Below are positions 31,117 through 39,464 of a stretch of DNA of 39,551 nt, one piece after another. The notes under the pieces are model-generated. The model was given only the letters and a program-made list of their open reading frames with translations. It was not told where the DNA came from and did no database searches. The first letter of the stretch is position 1; each line of letters starts with the position of its first letter. A program made the position numbers and the translations under genes. The stretch lies in IMG/VR virus record IMGVR_UViG_3300025703_000012, positions 1 to 39,551 of that record; one strand, written 5' to 3'. The DNA is from a virus.

Positions 31117-33217
31117 ATCAGGAACGTCAATGTATGGCAATGTCATATCCTCTCCGATTATTAGTTTCAATGGAGGGCTAGATACTCGTTTACCAGAAAA
31201 TGCTGCACCTAATACGTTTTCCGAGGGTATGAATGTCTCAGTTACTACGCAGGGTCTTTTAACTTTCAGACCAGGAACTAAGAAGTGGCTACCTGATGCC
31301 GTAGGTACGGTTTATCAGGTATATCCGGCTATTTATAACGAGCAACTATACTATTTCATATGTGATGACGGGTTAGTGAAGTATTGCCAAGATGGGGCTA
31401 CGGAGTGGACGGATTGTGGTGGTGACAACTCAGTTACTACGGGTACAGGTATCAGATACCAATTTATGCACGCTGAGGATAAGCTCTATGTAGCCAACGG
31501 CCAGGACTTGTCGAGGTATATTGACCTTACGACTATGGAGATGGTTATTTTTGCAACCGTAGCTGACCCAACAAATGCACCTACAGCAGCAGCTTTTGGC
31601 TCCGGCTTGACTTATGCTACTAGCTCCGGTGGCAGCACTCCATATCCGATTTATTACTCGATTACGTTCAATGGTGTTATTGGTCAGACGGCAAATAGCC
31701 CTATTTTAAGTGCTTGGGTATCAGTAGATCGAACTAATTGGGTAGGCTCAAATACTTATGGATTGACTATTACTCGCAATAACACTACTCCGGCTAATGC
31801 TACAAGCTGGAACATATGGATGGCGAGTGGTTCAACGACTGGTTCAATAGACAATGACCAAATGCTTTTAATGGCCTCTGGACTCGATATAAACTCTACT
31901 GTCTTTAATGATGACGGAACGCTTCAGCCTAACCTTAATGCCGGTACAGCTCCTAACGATAATTCTACGGAGGGGGTGGTAGCGACTTATGGAACTGTAA
32001 TTGATGGTACGGTATTCTTGTGGGGCATTGCGGGTAATGAGTATGCGCTTATGATTGGTGGTACGCCTGGAAATGCTTTTGATTTTACACCTACTAATGG
32101 TGGTTATATGCTAATTATGAATAAAGGTACTAATTATTTTCCAACCAATCTAGTATCATTCCGTAACTCTCAGGGCATTCCGAGTATTACTATGCTTTAT
32201 TCCAATGCTGAGGGTGTCTCTAAACAGGCAGTCATCGAGCAGTCTACTGTTAATTATGGTAATTACTCATTCGTGGTATGGGGCGCAACTGACCAGGGGC
32301 GTACCGTACCGGCCGGTTCCAGTCCGTATGCTGTATATGCTTATAACAACAGTCTTTATTTCCCGACTAACGTATCGGTTATGGAGCTTACCACTAAGCC
32401 TACAACCCTTAACATTCTAACCGTTGATAATGTCGGCGTACCGATTGCTAATTTGTGGGCAACTATAAACGCTGACCAGTTACCGAATATAGTCGGTGAT
32501 GGTATCAATGACCGTATGTACTTCTCATGTGCCGTTAATGGCTTTGAGTATAATAATATAATTCTGGTTTATGACGTTACTGACCCGAATAACCCTCGTT
32601 GGTATCCGTGGAATATTACTCAGCAATGGTTTGGTATTATCAGCCCACCTGACAGTAATGTTTTCTTGTATGTCTGTCAGGATAACCATATATTCAAGCT
32701 AGAGCAAGGTTTTGTGGCTCAAGATGAGGATTCTAATGGCATACCTACCCCGTTTGCTTTTGGTGCGACTGGGCCATTGACTGGCAGTAACCAAGACCAT
32801 AGTGCTTATCTGGCTCTCGTGCAGGCGGTGTTTTATATGATAAACCAGATAGGCGATATAGATGTCACTGTTAGTTACAGCACATCCTCTCCAAGCGCAT
32901 TAGTGAAGTATGGTAGTCGCTCTAAAACCATTAACGGAACTCCTTACATAACGAGCAGTGATGGTAACTGGTCGGATTATTCGTACCAATTCTTACCGGC
33001 TGAAGACCCGGTATTAGGCTGGGGTGAAAACCCGGTATTTAATACTTCTGATGACCAGCAAATAGGTGAGAATTATAGGCAAAAAGTGCCGGTCGATCAA
33101 GTAGTAAATGAGGCTCAGTGGAGTTTCGTATCAGACGCTGATAATATCTCTGGTGGTACGCTTCGGAGTATATCTTACGAGGGAGTTTCAATCGGGCCAA
33201 AGGCAGATATTCAATAA
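31109..33217 (+). CDS. Tail nozzle/tail tubular B-like protein
   Basis: This 702-aa all-beta protein begins with SFNGGLDTRLPENAAPNTFS, then GLLTFRPGTKKWL (about 37-49). This is the conserved start of podovirus nozzle or stabilisation proteins, which have a strand 'GGlxt...pdna...N' then 'RPG'. The rest has many propeller-like WGI, WGAT and FYM repeats. It would form the distal tail tube. The ATG at 31109 (GGTGGGA upstream) is preferred to a TTG 7 codons earlier. It overlaps the adaptor gene by 8 nt. Confidence 0.75.
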   Translation: MAKSGTSMYGNVISSPIISFNGGLDTRLPENAAPNTFSEGMNVSVTTQGLLTFRPGTKKWLPDAVGTVYQVYPAIYNEQLYYFICDDGLVKYCQDGATEWTDCGGDNSVTTGTGIRYQFMHAEDKLYVANGQDLSRYIDLTTMEMVIFATVADPTNAPTAAAFGSGLTYATSSGGSTPYPIYYSITFNGVIGQTANSPILSAWVSVDRTNWVGSNTYGLTITRNNTTPANATSWNIWMASGSTTGSIDNDQMLLMASGLDINSTVFNDDGTLQPNLNAGTAPNDNSTEGVVATYGTVIDGTVFLWGIAGNEYALMIGGTPGNAFDFTPTNGGYMLIMNKGTNYFPTNLVSFRNSQGIPSITMLYSNAEGVSKQAVIEQSTVNYGNYSFVVWGATDQGRTVPAGSSPYAVYAYNNSLYFPTNVSVMELTTKPTTLNILTVDNVGVPIANLWATINADQLPNIVGDGINDRMYFSCAVNGFEYNNIILVYDVTDPNNPRWYPWNITQQWFGIISPPDSNVFLYVCQDNHIFKLEQGFVAQDEDSNGIPTPFAFGATGPLTGSNQDHSAYLALVQAVFYMINQIGDIDVTVSYSTSSPSALVKYGSRSKTINGTPYITSSDGNWSDYSYQFLPAEDPVLGWGENPVFNTSDDQQIGENYRQKVPVDQVVNEAQWSFVSDADNISGGTLRSISYEGVSIGPKADIQ

Positions 33218-33223
33218 TGAAAG

Positions 33224-33232
33224 TGTTACAAT
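33224..33232 (+). promoter_or_regulatory. Extended -10 (TGT-TACAAT) 7 nt before ATG 33240
   Basis: The hexamer ends 7 nt before the portal ATG, with the TGN extension and no Shine-Dalgarno site. This fits the leaderless pattern. Confidence 0.5.
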
Positions 33233-33239
33233 AAGTATC

Positions 33240-34955
33240 ATGGCTAAAAAGAAATCAATCACCTCAACTACCGACAAAATGAGTGCTGATGATCTAATAA
33301 GTGAGTGGTTGCTTGACTCTCAGTGGCGTTATAACTTCACTATCGACTATATGACACTAGCCAATTTGGTTGGTGGTGTGGCTATGAATAATGTCAAAAA
33401 TGCTCCTAGAGTAGGTGATACTCGACTGGGTAATGACGTTAAGCAGTTACCACGGGCTAGCATACAGCAAATTCCTACATTTGGAGTACCGGTAAACGGG
33501 ACGAGACAGAGCGAAAAAAGTGCGATATGTGAGTATATTGTGCGCCGAGAAATATTGAATCAAGACCAGCAAGGAGTTGGTATTTTAGCCACTATACAAC
33601 TTATAGCCGAGTCTGCGCTTACCTATGGCTGGCAATCCAGCATGACCCAGCTGATTACGCAGGGTCGTATGACTACTGATATAGCTTTTATACATTACTC
33701 AGACATAGCTATAGAGCGTGGAGTACTTGATTTTTCTAAAAGTGGTTATTTCTATGTTCGTACCCGTATATCCAAAGGCAGGCTAAAGACTATGATAGCT
33801 AACCTTAAAAAGAACAAAAAGACCTCTTGGAATGTAGCAGCTTTAGAGGAAATGTATGAGTCTGGCCCGATGGCTTATGCTTATAGTCTTAGAGACAGTT
33901 CTGTGCCTCAGTTTAACCAGCTGGTGAACAGCTCCAATAACATGTACAACTTCATAACCAGATACGGGACTGGGCCGTTTTATGATATAGATGTATTCAG
34001 CCCTAATTCTGAAGAGATTTTACGACATACTGTTTCTAAGAGTAAGTTCGGTTTTAATCGTGTTACAGCCTTAGTGCTTGACCCTAATCCTATTTCTCCG
34101 TTTGGTTTAAGTCGAGTACGTCTAGCTAGTCCGGCTGCTAACTTCAATAACATCTATCTCCAGAGCGTAGCTAAGATGCTTTTGCTTAACGCTGACCCTC
34201 CTATAGAACAACGTGGTCAGTATCTAGCTCCAGTCCGATTGCAGCGGGCCGCTAAGTGGGAGACTCTAGACCCTGCTGCTAAAGTTACTATTCAGGAATT
34301 ATCGAACTCTACACTTGACCAATTTGAGAGTGTCTTGAGTTACACCGAAGGCCAGGTGGACAGCATAATGGGTATATCACCCAATGCTGCTACGGGGAAT
34401 AGTGCGGCTTATGTCAATACCGTACAAGCACAAGCGCAACAGAGTATGCAGGATAACCAGACTACGCAGTTTACCAATGCTCTTGAGAATTACCTAAGGC
34501 AGTATGTGCTGACCGCTCTTGACCTATATATCAGCGAGCAATCGGGTGAGGGTACGATTATTATTGACGATCAGGCTAAGGATATTATCAATGGTCTTCA
34601 ACCTATAGACCCTGCTACAGGAGTAAATACTCCGAAAGTTGGGCCAGACAATGAATATAACCTTAATTGGAATGATTTCTATGATGCTATTCAGACTTTG
34701 ACTGTAGATATTGACCTATCTATGGGGCAGAAAGCAGCTAATCAGCAAGACGTTCAGACCCTACAGGACGAATTAGTTACCTTGCGCCAGAACTCTAACC
34801 CTAATGATCCCGTAGCTCAGGCTAACGCTAATAAGCTTGAGCAGGTGCTGATAGAAAAGACCGCTCCAGAGATTAGTAATATGCCTGACCCTCCTAATTT
34901 CGCAGCACCGCAGCCAGGTGGGACACCCATACCACCTGCACCAGTTCAGCAATAA
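33240..34955 (+). CDS. Portal protein
   Basis: This 571-aa protein fits podovirus portals: a basic start (MAKKKSITSTTDK), a wing region with WQSSMTQLITQGRMTTDIAF, and a core DPNPISPFGLSRVRLASPAA. The clip and stem contain DSIMGISPNAATGNSAAYVN, then a long helix (QAQAQQSMQDNQTTQFTNAL). A Pro-rich tail ends the protein. The start is the ATG, not the ATG 44 codons upstream, since that extension overlaps the nozzle gene in another frame and the -10 box lies between. It forms the dodecameric ring through which DNA is packaged. Confidence 0.85.
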   Translation: MAKKKSITSTTDKMSADDLISEWLLDSQWRYNFTIDYMTLANLVGGVAMNNVKNAPRVGDTRLGNDVKQLPRASIQQIPTFGVPVNGTRQSEKSAICEYIVRREILNQDQQGVGILATIQLIAESALTYGWQSSMTQLITQGRMTTDIAFIHYSDIAIERGVLDFSKSGYFYVRTRISKGRLKTMIANLKKNKKTSWNVAALEEMYESGPMAYAYSLRDSSVPQFNQLVNSSNNMYNFITRYGTGPFYDIDVFSPNSEEILRHTVSKSKFGFNRVTALVLDPNPISPFGLSRVRLASPAANFNNIYLQSVAKMLLLNADPPIEQRGQYLAPVRLQRAAKWETLDPAAKVTIQELSNSTLDQFESVLSYTEGQVDSIMGISPNAATGNSAAYVNTVQAQAQQSMQDNQTTQFTNALENYLRQYVLTALDLYISEQSGEGTIIIDDQAKDIINGLQPIDPATGVNTPKVGPDNEYNLNWNDFYDAIQTLTVDIDLSMGQKAANQQDVQTLQDELVTLRQNSNPNDPVAQANANKLEQVLIEKTAPEISNMPDPPNFAAPQPGGTPIPPAPVQQ

Positions 34956-34960
34956 TGTTC

Positions 34961-34988
34961 TTGACATTGATTATGGTTGTGCTATGCT
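34961..34988 (+). promoter_or_regulatory. Sigma-70 promoter before the scaffold cluster
   Basis: TTGACA (34961-34966), a 16-nt spacer and TATGCT (34983-34988) with the TGC extension lie in the 56-nt gap after the portal. The -35 is perfect. GAGGA and an ATG at 35012 follow with a 23-nt leader, so this promoter is not leaderless. Confidence 0.7.
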
Positions 34989-35011
34989 CTCTGTGAGGAC
35001 TATATAATTTT

Positions 35012-35314
35012 ATGGATGATGACGACAACGCACTTGGTAGTTATGTATCATCTGTTGAGCCTTTTGCACCTGAAAAGGGCAAGCCATCAGTTGATGCTGC
35101 TGACGAAGCGGCACTTAAGAGACTTATGCGTGTGGTGGAGAGTCAAATTAAGCTATATCATACTATATCTGGTATGAAACGGTTCGATACGGAAAAGTTT
35201 GACGCTGAGGAGAGAGAAGAGTTATGCTCAGAGTATGTTAAGCTTCTAAATGGTCTTAAGCAATTGATAGTTAACGCCATAGATGGTATAAAGGAGAGCG
35301 CTCGACATGGATGA
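35012..35314 (+). CDS. Small helical head-region protein
   Basis: This 100-aa acidic, helical protein (DEAALKRLMRVVESQIKLYH, then EEREELCSEYVKLLNGLKQL) has no known domain. It lies between portal and scaffold. It could be a head-completion or scaffold-assisting protein. GAGGA is 13 nt from the ATG, a little far. It overlaps the scaffold gene by 8 nt. Confidence 0.5.
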   Translation: MDDDDNALGSYVSSVEPFAPEKGKPSVDAADEAALKRLMRVVESQIKLYHTISGMKRFDTEKFDAEEREELCSEYVKLLNGLKQLIVNAIDGIKESARHG

Positions 35315-36320
35315 TGATGAGATGAAATCATTGGCCGACTTACTACTCCCTAAAGAGGAGGACGACAAACCAGATGAAAAACCTGATGAGGAAGAAAATA
35401 AGAGTGCTGAGGGAGATAAGCCTGAAGATATTAAGCCAGACGATAAGCCTGCTGAAAAAGACGACAAAAAGCCTGAGGATGATACCAAGCCTGAGGATAA
35501 AGGTGACGATAAGTCAAAAGAAGGCAAAAAAGTCGAGGAAGAAAAGAAGCCCGAAGACACCAAACCAGACGATGATAAGCCAGAAAGTAAACCTGCCGAG
35601 GAGGATACAAAACCTCTAAGCCGTGAAGACATTAGAGCAGCCATGCGCGAGGAGGCTGTGGAGCGGGAAAAGGCTGCTACTGAGCGTACAACTTTCGCAG
35701 GTAAAGTCCGAGACGATCTAAAAGAAGCCCTGAAACTCGACAGCACCTATACTACAGTGACTTTAGATGACGGTACACCTATCCAGAGCGTTGCCCAGCT
35801 TACCCAGGTTATTAATCCTGAGACGGCCGAGCCTTATACCCGTGAGGAAGCCCAGTCGCTACTCATGGATGCTCGAAGAATTGTTGACGAGAATTTAGCA
35901 AGTTACGAAAAGCGGGTTGATGAGCTGACCGACCTCAATGTTAATTTTAAGGAAGAGGCTGATAGGGTTGATGAGTTATATGGTGATATATTTAAAGCAT
36001 TCCCCGAAGAGGCCAAAGGTTGGCTAGCAGCCTATCAAAAAACCTTTAAGCTCAGTGAAGATGGTAGTTATGTAGAGAATGTACCTATTTCGCCATTGGA
36101 GTTTTATAAGCCAATCTTAGCTCCCTACCGAAACGCTACTGACCAACTTAAGCAGCAAGAAACTGACACTAAAGCAGCTGAGGCTAAAGCTGTCAAAGAC
36201 GCTGAGATTGCAGCCGAGCAAGAGGATAGAGGTGATTTGGGAGCTGCTGCTGGAGCCAAGCAGGGCAAAACTGACTTGCTTGATGACGCAATGGATAAGT
36301 ATTTAAAAGATAACGCTTAA
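35307..36320 (+). CDS. Scaffolding protein
   Basis: This 337-aa protein has an acidic, Lys/Glu/Pro/Asp repeat region (about 12-105; PEDIKPDDKPAEKDDKKPED and so on), then helical segments with RKVRDDLKEALK-like composition and an Ala/Lys/Gln-rich end. Scaffolds of podoviruses are acidic, helical and encoded just before the capsid or between portal and capsid. The C-terminal QGKTDLLDDAMDKYLKDNA is a likely capsid-contact helix. AAGGAGA precedes the ATG. It has no enzyme motif. Confidence 0.65.
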   Translation: MDDDEMKSLADLLLPKEEDDKPDEKPDEEENKSAEGDKPEDIKPDDKPAEKDDKKPEDDTKPEDKGDDKSKEGKKVEEEKKPEDTKPDDDKPESKPAEEDTKPLSREDIRAAMREEAVEREKAATERTTFAGKVRDDLKEALKLDSTYTTVTLDDGTPIQSVAQLTQVINPETAEPYTREEAQSLLMDARRIVDENLASYEKRVDELTDLNVNFKEEADRVDELYGDIFKAFPEEAKGWLAAYQKTFKLSEDGSYVENVPISPLEFYKPILAPYRNATDQLKQQETDTKAAEAKAVKDAEIAAEQEDRGDLGAAAGAKQGKTDLLDDAMDKYLKDNA

Positions 36321-36330
36321 GGAGATAGAT

Positions 36331-36615
36331 ATGAACGGAAAAAATACATTACAAGCACAAGCAGGATCAGGAATAGTTGGAGATAATAAGGCTCCAAGTA
36401 TTTTAGAAGAATTGTCACTGGAATTAGAGAACTTAGAACGTGGCATTTACGATTTACACGCACGATTAGATAAAATTAGTAATCGTTCAGAAAACACGCC
36501 AAATGAGGTAGCCGAAAACGACGTAGATAGTTCCTTACATATTACAGTTTTAACTGGTCGAGTCAGATTAGCTGGTCAGATAGTGCACAAGATGATAGAT
36601 GAGTTGGTAATTTAA
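36331..36615 (+). CDS. Small hypothetical head-region protein
   Basis: This 94-aa protein has a coiled-coil-like middle (LEELSLELENLERGIYDLHA) and a hydrophobic end. A strong AAGGAG ribosome site supports the start. It may be a decoration or completion protein. I do not recognise it. Confidence 0.5.
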   Translation: MNGKNTLQAQAGSGIVGDNKAPSILEELSLELENLERGIYDLHARLDKISNRSENTPNEVAENDVDSSLHITVLTGRVRLAGQIVHKMIDELVI

Positions 36616-36625
36616 GGAGTAAATC

Positions 36626-37081
36626 ATGGATCTTCAAACCGTAAAATTCGTAAAAATATTTAGCAAAGATAAAAATGGTGACTATGAGGTGGCTAATATA
36701 GGTATTGACCACCCACAAAAAATTAGAGCCTATATTGATATGGGTGATTTACAGCCTAAAAATGCTGCTAATAATGACCATGGTTGGCGGTTAGACCCAG
36801 AAATTACCGCTAAAATTAGGGATATACTAGATGACTCTGACAAGTTAGAGCAGATTGCCAAAGAGACTAGCACTCCGTTAGACATGATTAACGCTTTTCA
36901 TGTGTTTATGTATGAGATTAGCCGTAATCGTAAGCTAGCTGTTAGAGCTGCCAATAATTCTCTGGATAAAGAGAAAGCACTGAGTGAGTATGAACAAGCA
37001 GTTGCTAAGGCTAGAGGTGGTGTGCCAGATGACGAGGACGATGAGACTGTGCCTGCACCTGGAACTGGTAAGAATTACTAG
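36626..37081 (+). CDS. Possible small terminase subunit
   Basis: This 151-aa protein lies directly before the large terminase, 2 nt from its GTG. It has a helical middle part (LDPEITAKIRDILDDSDKLE) that could carry an HTH-like element, and an acidic tail (PDDEDDETVPAPGTG). Position is the main reason for the call. AAGGAG precedes the ATG. It could equally be another head gene. Confidence 0.45.
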   Translation: MDLQTVKFVKIFSKDKNGDYEVANIGIDHPQKIRAYIDMGDLQPKNAANNDHGWRLDPEITAKIRDILDDSDKLEQIAKETSTPLDMINAFHVFMYEISRNRKLAVRAANNSLDKEKALSEYEQAVAKARGGVPDDEDDETVPAPGTGKNY

Positions 37082-37083
37082 AT

Positions 37084-38448
37084 GTGGAGATACCTCAGCA
37101 CTTTACGCCAAGAAGTTACCAAGCTGAGTTCTTAAAAAACGCCCCAAACTTTAGGTTTATAGTTCTTGAATGGGCTAGACGCTCAGGCAAGGACTTAACC
37201 ACATTCGCATACGCTATTCAGCGTATGGTACAAGAGCCTATGGGGGTGGTTATAATCTACCCTACCAAAACTCAAGGCTATACCTCATTTTGGAACAATG
37301 TAGAAGATGATGGTTTTCGGACGATTGAACACGTTCCCAGAGAGTTTGTAGCAAGCTTATACTCTACCTCTGATAATATGAGCATGGTGCTCAAAAATGG
37401 CTCAACGCTTACACTTGTAGGTTCGGCCAACAATCCTGAATCGTTGCGTGGTCAGAACACTAAGTTATTCTTACTGCCAGAGTTCGTAGATCAGCCAGTA
37501 GGAGTTTTAGGTATTATCCGACCGATTACAGCAGTCAATGGTGGTCAGATTATTATTCAGTCTACACCTAAGCAGGATGGTATCTCTGGCGGTACATTTA
37601 TTAAACTACTAGAAGCAGCTGAAAAAGATAAAACCCAGTATGGTCAGCGCATAGATGCTACTCACTATATGACTCCAGAGCAACTTGAGCAAACTAGGCA
37701 AGATTACATTGCGGAGTATGGTAATGATTTCTTGTTTAGACAAGAGTTTTTGTTGGACGAGGGACAAGCCTTAGCCACTAGCTATTATGGCAATATTATT
37801 ACTAAGGCTAGAACAGAAAAACGTATTGGTAATTTTCCTTGGAAACCTGAGCACCCTGTATTTGTCACTTATGACTTAGGCTCTGGTGCCGGTACTATAA
37901 CTATTTTATTCTGGCAATACATCGATAAGAAGCTCAATATTATAGACGCTTTTGAAACTCATGATAATGGTGACACCGCTCTTATAAAATATATCCAGTC
38001 CAAGCCGTATAACTATGGTTGGCATTTCCTACCGCATGATGGTGCCAAACGAGATGACAAAGAAGCTGTAGCTCGTATTCAAAATTGGCGTAACGCTGGT
38101 CTTGTTAACGCCAGTTTACTGCGTAAAGAGAACAAAGAGGACGGTATTAGACGTACTCAAGCTCTACTCAGTAAGCCGACAACTACTATGCATAAGCCAA
38201 CTACAACTGAGTTTGTGCGTAAGTTGGCTATTTATAAGCGTAAGTTTAATCAATTTACTGGTGACTATGAGGGGCCAGAGCATAAGAGTGAGAGCCATTA
38301 TGCTGACAATTTCAGATATGTTAACGCAGCTATCGAGCAAGGGTTTAGGCCAGATGGTACGCCATATATGACAATACCTGGTAAGGAAAAAAAACCAGAG
38401 CTGATAGTGAATGAAAATTGGGATTCTGGAGTCAATTTTGATTTTTAA
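37084..38448 (+). CDS. terL: Terminase large subunit
   Basis: This 454-aa packaging motor has PRSYQAEFL (9-17) and Walker A EWARRSGKD (about 28-36). The Walker B-like strand KLFLLPEF (about 130-137) keeps the catalytic Glu but has Pro in place of the usual Asp, a variant close to the 'SEY' type seen in podoviruses. SLRGQ and QSTPK are also typical. The RNase H-like nuclease shows VTYDLGSGAG (first Asp) and SESHYADNFRY (last Asp). It starts at GTG, with no strong ribosome site, 2 nt after the preceding stop. An ATG 2 nt upstream is out of frame. It lies after the portal and scaffold genes, not before them, which is an unusual order. Confidence 0.9.
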   Translation: MEIPQHFTPRSYQAEFLKNAPNFRFIVLEWARRSGKDLTTFAYAIQRMVQEPMGVVIIYPTKTQGYTSFWNNVEDDGFRTIEHVPREFVASLYSTSDNMSMVLKNGSTLTLVGSANNPESLRGQNTKLFLLPEFVDQPVGVLGIIRPITAVNGGQIIIQSTPKQDGISGGTFIKLLEAAEKDKTQYGQRIDATHYMTPEQLEQTRQDYIAEYGNDFLFRQEFLLDEGQALATSYYGNIITKARTEKRIGNFPWKPEHPVFVTYDLGSGAGTITILFWQYIDKKLNIIDAFETHDNGDTALIKYIQSKPYNYGWHFLPHDGAKRDDKEAVARIQNWRNAGLVNASLLRKENKEDGIRRTQALLSKPTTTMHKPTTTEFVRKLAIYKRKFNQFTGDYEGPEHKSESHYADNFRYVNAAIEQGFRPDGTPYMTIPGKEKKPELIVNENWDSGVNFDF

Positions 38449-38478
38449 TTGACATTTTAAAATCATATAGAGTATATT
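38449..38478 (+). promoter_or_regulatory. Strong sigma-70 promoter of the capsid gene
   Basis: TTGACA (38449-38454), an 18-nt spacer and TATATT (38473-38478) begin directly after the terminase stop. GAGGT lies shortly before the ATG at 38527. A dedicated promoter plus the terminator after the gene would give the high capsid expression that is needed. Confidence 0.75.
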
Positions 38479-38526
38479 ATAAATGTGACTCTTATGGTTA
38501 TGTTAAAACTTAAAATGAGGTAAATT

Positions 38527-39390
38527 ATGAATCCTAACTATTTTGGTATTCGAACCGCTAATAAACTGGAAGCACCGCTAAAGAAACTTAGCGTTGTTAC
38601 CCAGTATCTTGGCGACAATGGGTATGCCTGGACTGGCGCACTAACTGTTCGTTCTTTGTATTTCACTAACGGTACTCTGGTAAGTACCAATAACAGCGCT
38701 GCTAGTGGAACTTGGGGTACACCTACTCTCGCAAGTACCGCTAATAACGATTACACTATTGACTACGACGAGGGTATGATTACCCGCATTGCAAAGCAGC
38801 AACAGCAAGATGTTCCTATTGATAGCCTCGGCGCTCAATGGGCCGCACAGCAACTTAGTGAGGTCTTTATTCCTGCTCATGACGAATACTCATTGAGTAA
38901 GATTGAGGCTGCTGTTCCTTACGCTAATAAAATTCCTATAACCTTGAATAGCGGAGTGCTGCCTACTACCGGTCTTAATCTGATATTCCAGACAGCTATT
39001 AACGCTGCCCGTGTCGCTGGTAATCCGAACCAGAACAGTATGGTGGCGTGGGTAGGCTATGACTTCGTATCGGCACTGCGTTCGCAAATTAACTTCACGG
39101 GTTCCGACCTGGGTTATGCCAACGCTACGGCTGGTTTCTTGGGTAAGCACGCTGGTGTAGCAACTGTCGAAATTCCACCTACTTACTTCTTGGCTGGTAC
39201 GTATTGTATCGTTGCTGACAAGCGAGCTGTCATTAACGTGACTCCAAAGGTCGCACCAGAAGACTTCCGTATCCTTACGCAAGTGCCTGGCTTTGATGGT
39301 ATCGAGGTCCAGATTCGTGACCGTGGTGCAACCATTCCAATGTTGCGCCGTGTTCAGAACTTGAGCCTTATCTACGCTGCCAACTCCTAG
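38527..39390 (+). CDS. Major capsid protein
   Basis: This 287-aa protein is the expected size and type for a HK97-fold capsid protein. It has an N-terminal arm, a central P-domain helix DSLGAQWAAQQLSEVFIPAHDE (listed here in part), then VAWVGYDFVSALRSQ and the beta strands typical of the family. GFDGIEVQIRDRGATIPMLRR near the end is also typical. No separate cleavage site is visible, so whether it is processed is not clear. It has its own promoter and is followed by a strong terminator. The start is the ATG with GAGGT upstream. Confidence 0.8.
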   Translation: MNPNYFGIRTANKLEAPLKKLSVVTQYLGDNGYAWTGALTVRSLYFTNGTLVSTNNSAASGTWGTPTLASTANNDYTIDYDEGMITRIAKQQQQDVPIDSLGAQWAAQQLSEVFIPAHDEYSLSKIEAAVPYANKIPITLNSGVLPTTGLNLIFQTAINAARVAGNPNQNSMVAWVGYDFVSALRSQINFTGSDLGYANATAGFLGKHAGVATVEIPPTYFLAGTYCIVADKRAVINVTPKVAPEDFRILTQVPGFDGIEVQIRDRGATIPMLRRVQNLSLIYAANS

Positions 39391-39410
39391 TCGGTAACTA
39401 GATAGCCATT

Positions 39411-39438
39411 AAGCACCACTGCAAATGTGGTGCTTTTT
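39411..39438 (+). terminator. Intrinsic terminator after the capsid gene
   Basis: AAGCACCAC and GTGGTGCTT form a perfect 9-bp stem with a 7-nt loop, ending in five T. This is the only strong intrinsic terminator in the window, placed 20 nt after the capsid stop. Confidence 0.9.
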
Positions 39439-39452
39439 GGTTGTGCTTATAG

Positions 39453-39458
39453 TATGAT
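39453..39458 (+). promoter_or_regulatory. -10 box (TATGAT) 6 nt before ATG 39465
   Basis: TATGAT ends 6 nt before the ATG, just after the capsid terminator, so the fibre cluster is transcribed anew. There is no clear -35 or Shine-Dalgarno site. It is identical in spacing and sequence to the box before the gene at 4045. Confidence 0.5.
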
Positions 39459-39464
39459 ATGAAT

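Noticed and set aside
35246-35746. 166-aa serine-rich ORF on the minus strand in the scaffold gene
   Set aside because: It is the antisense of the acidic Lys/Glu/Pro/Asp repeat and has no ribosome site or sensible composition.
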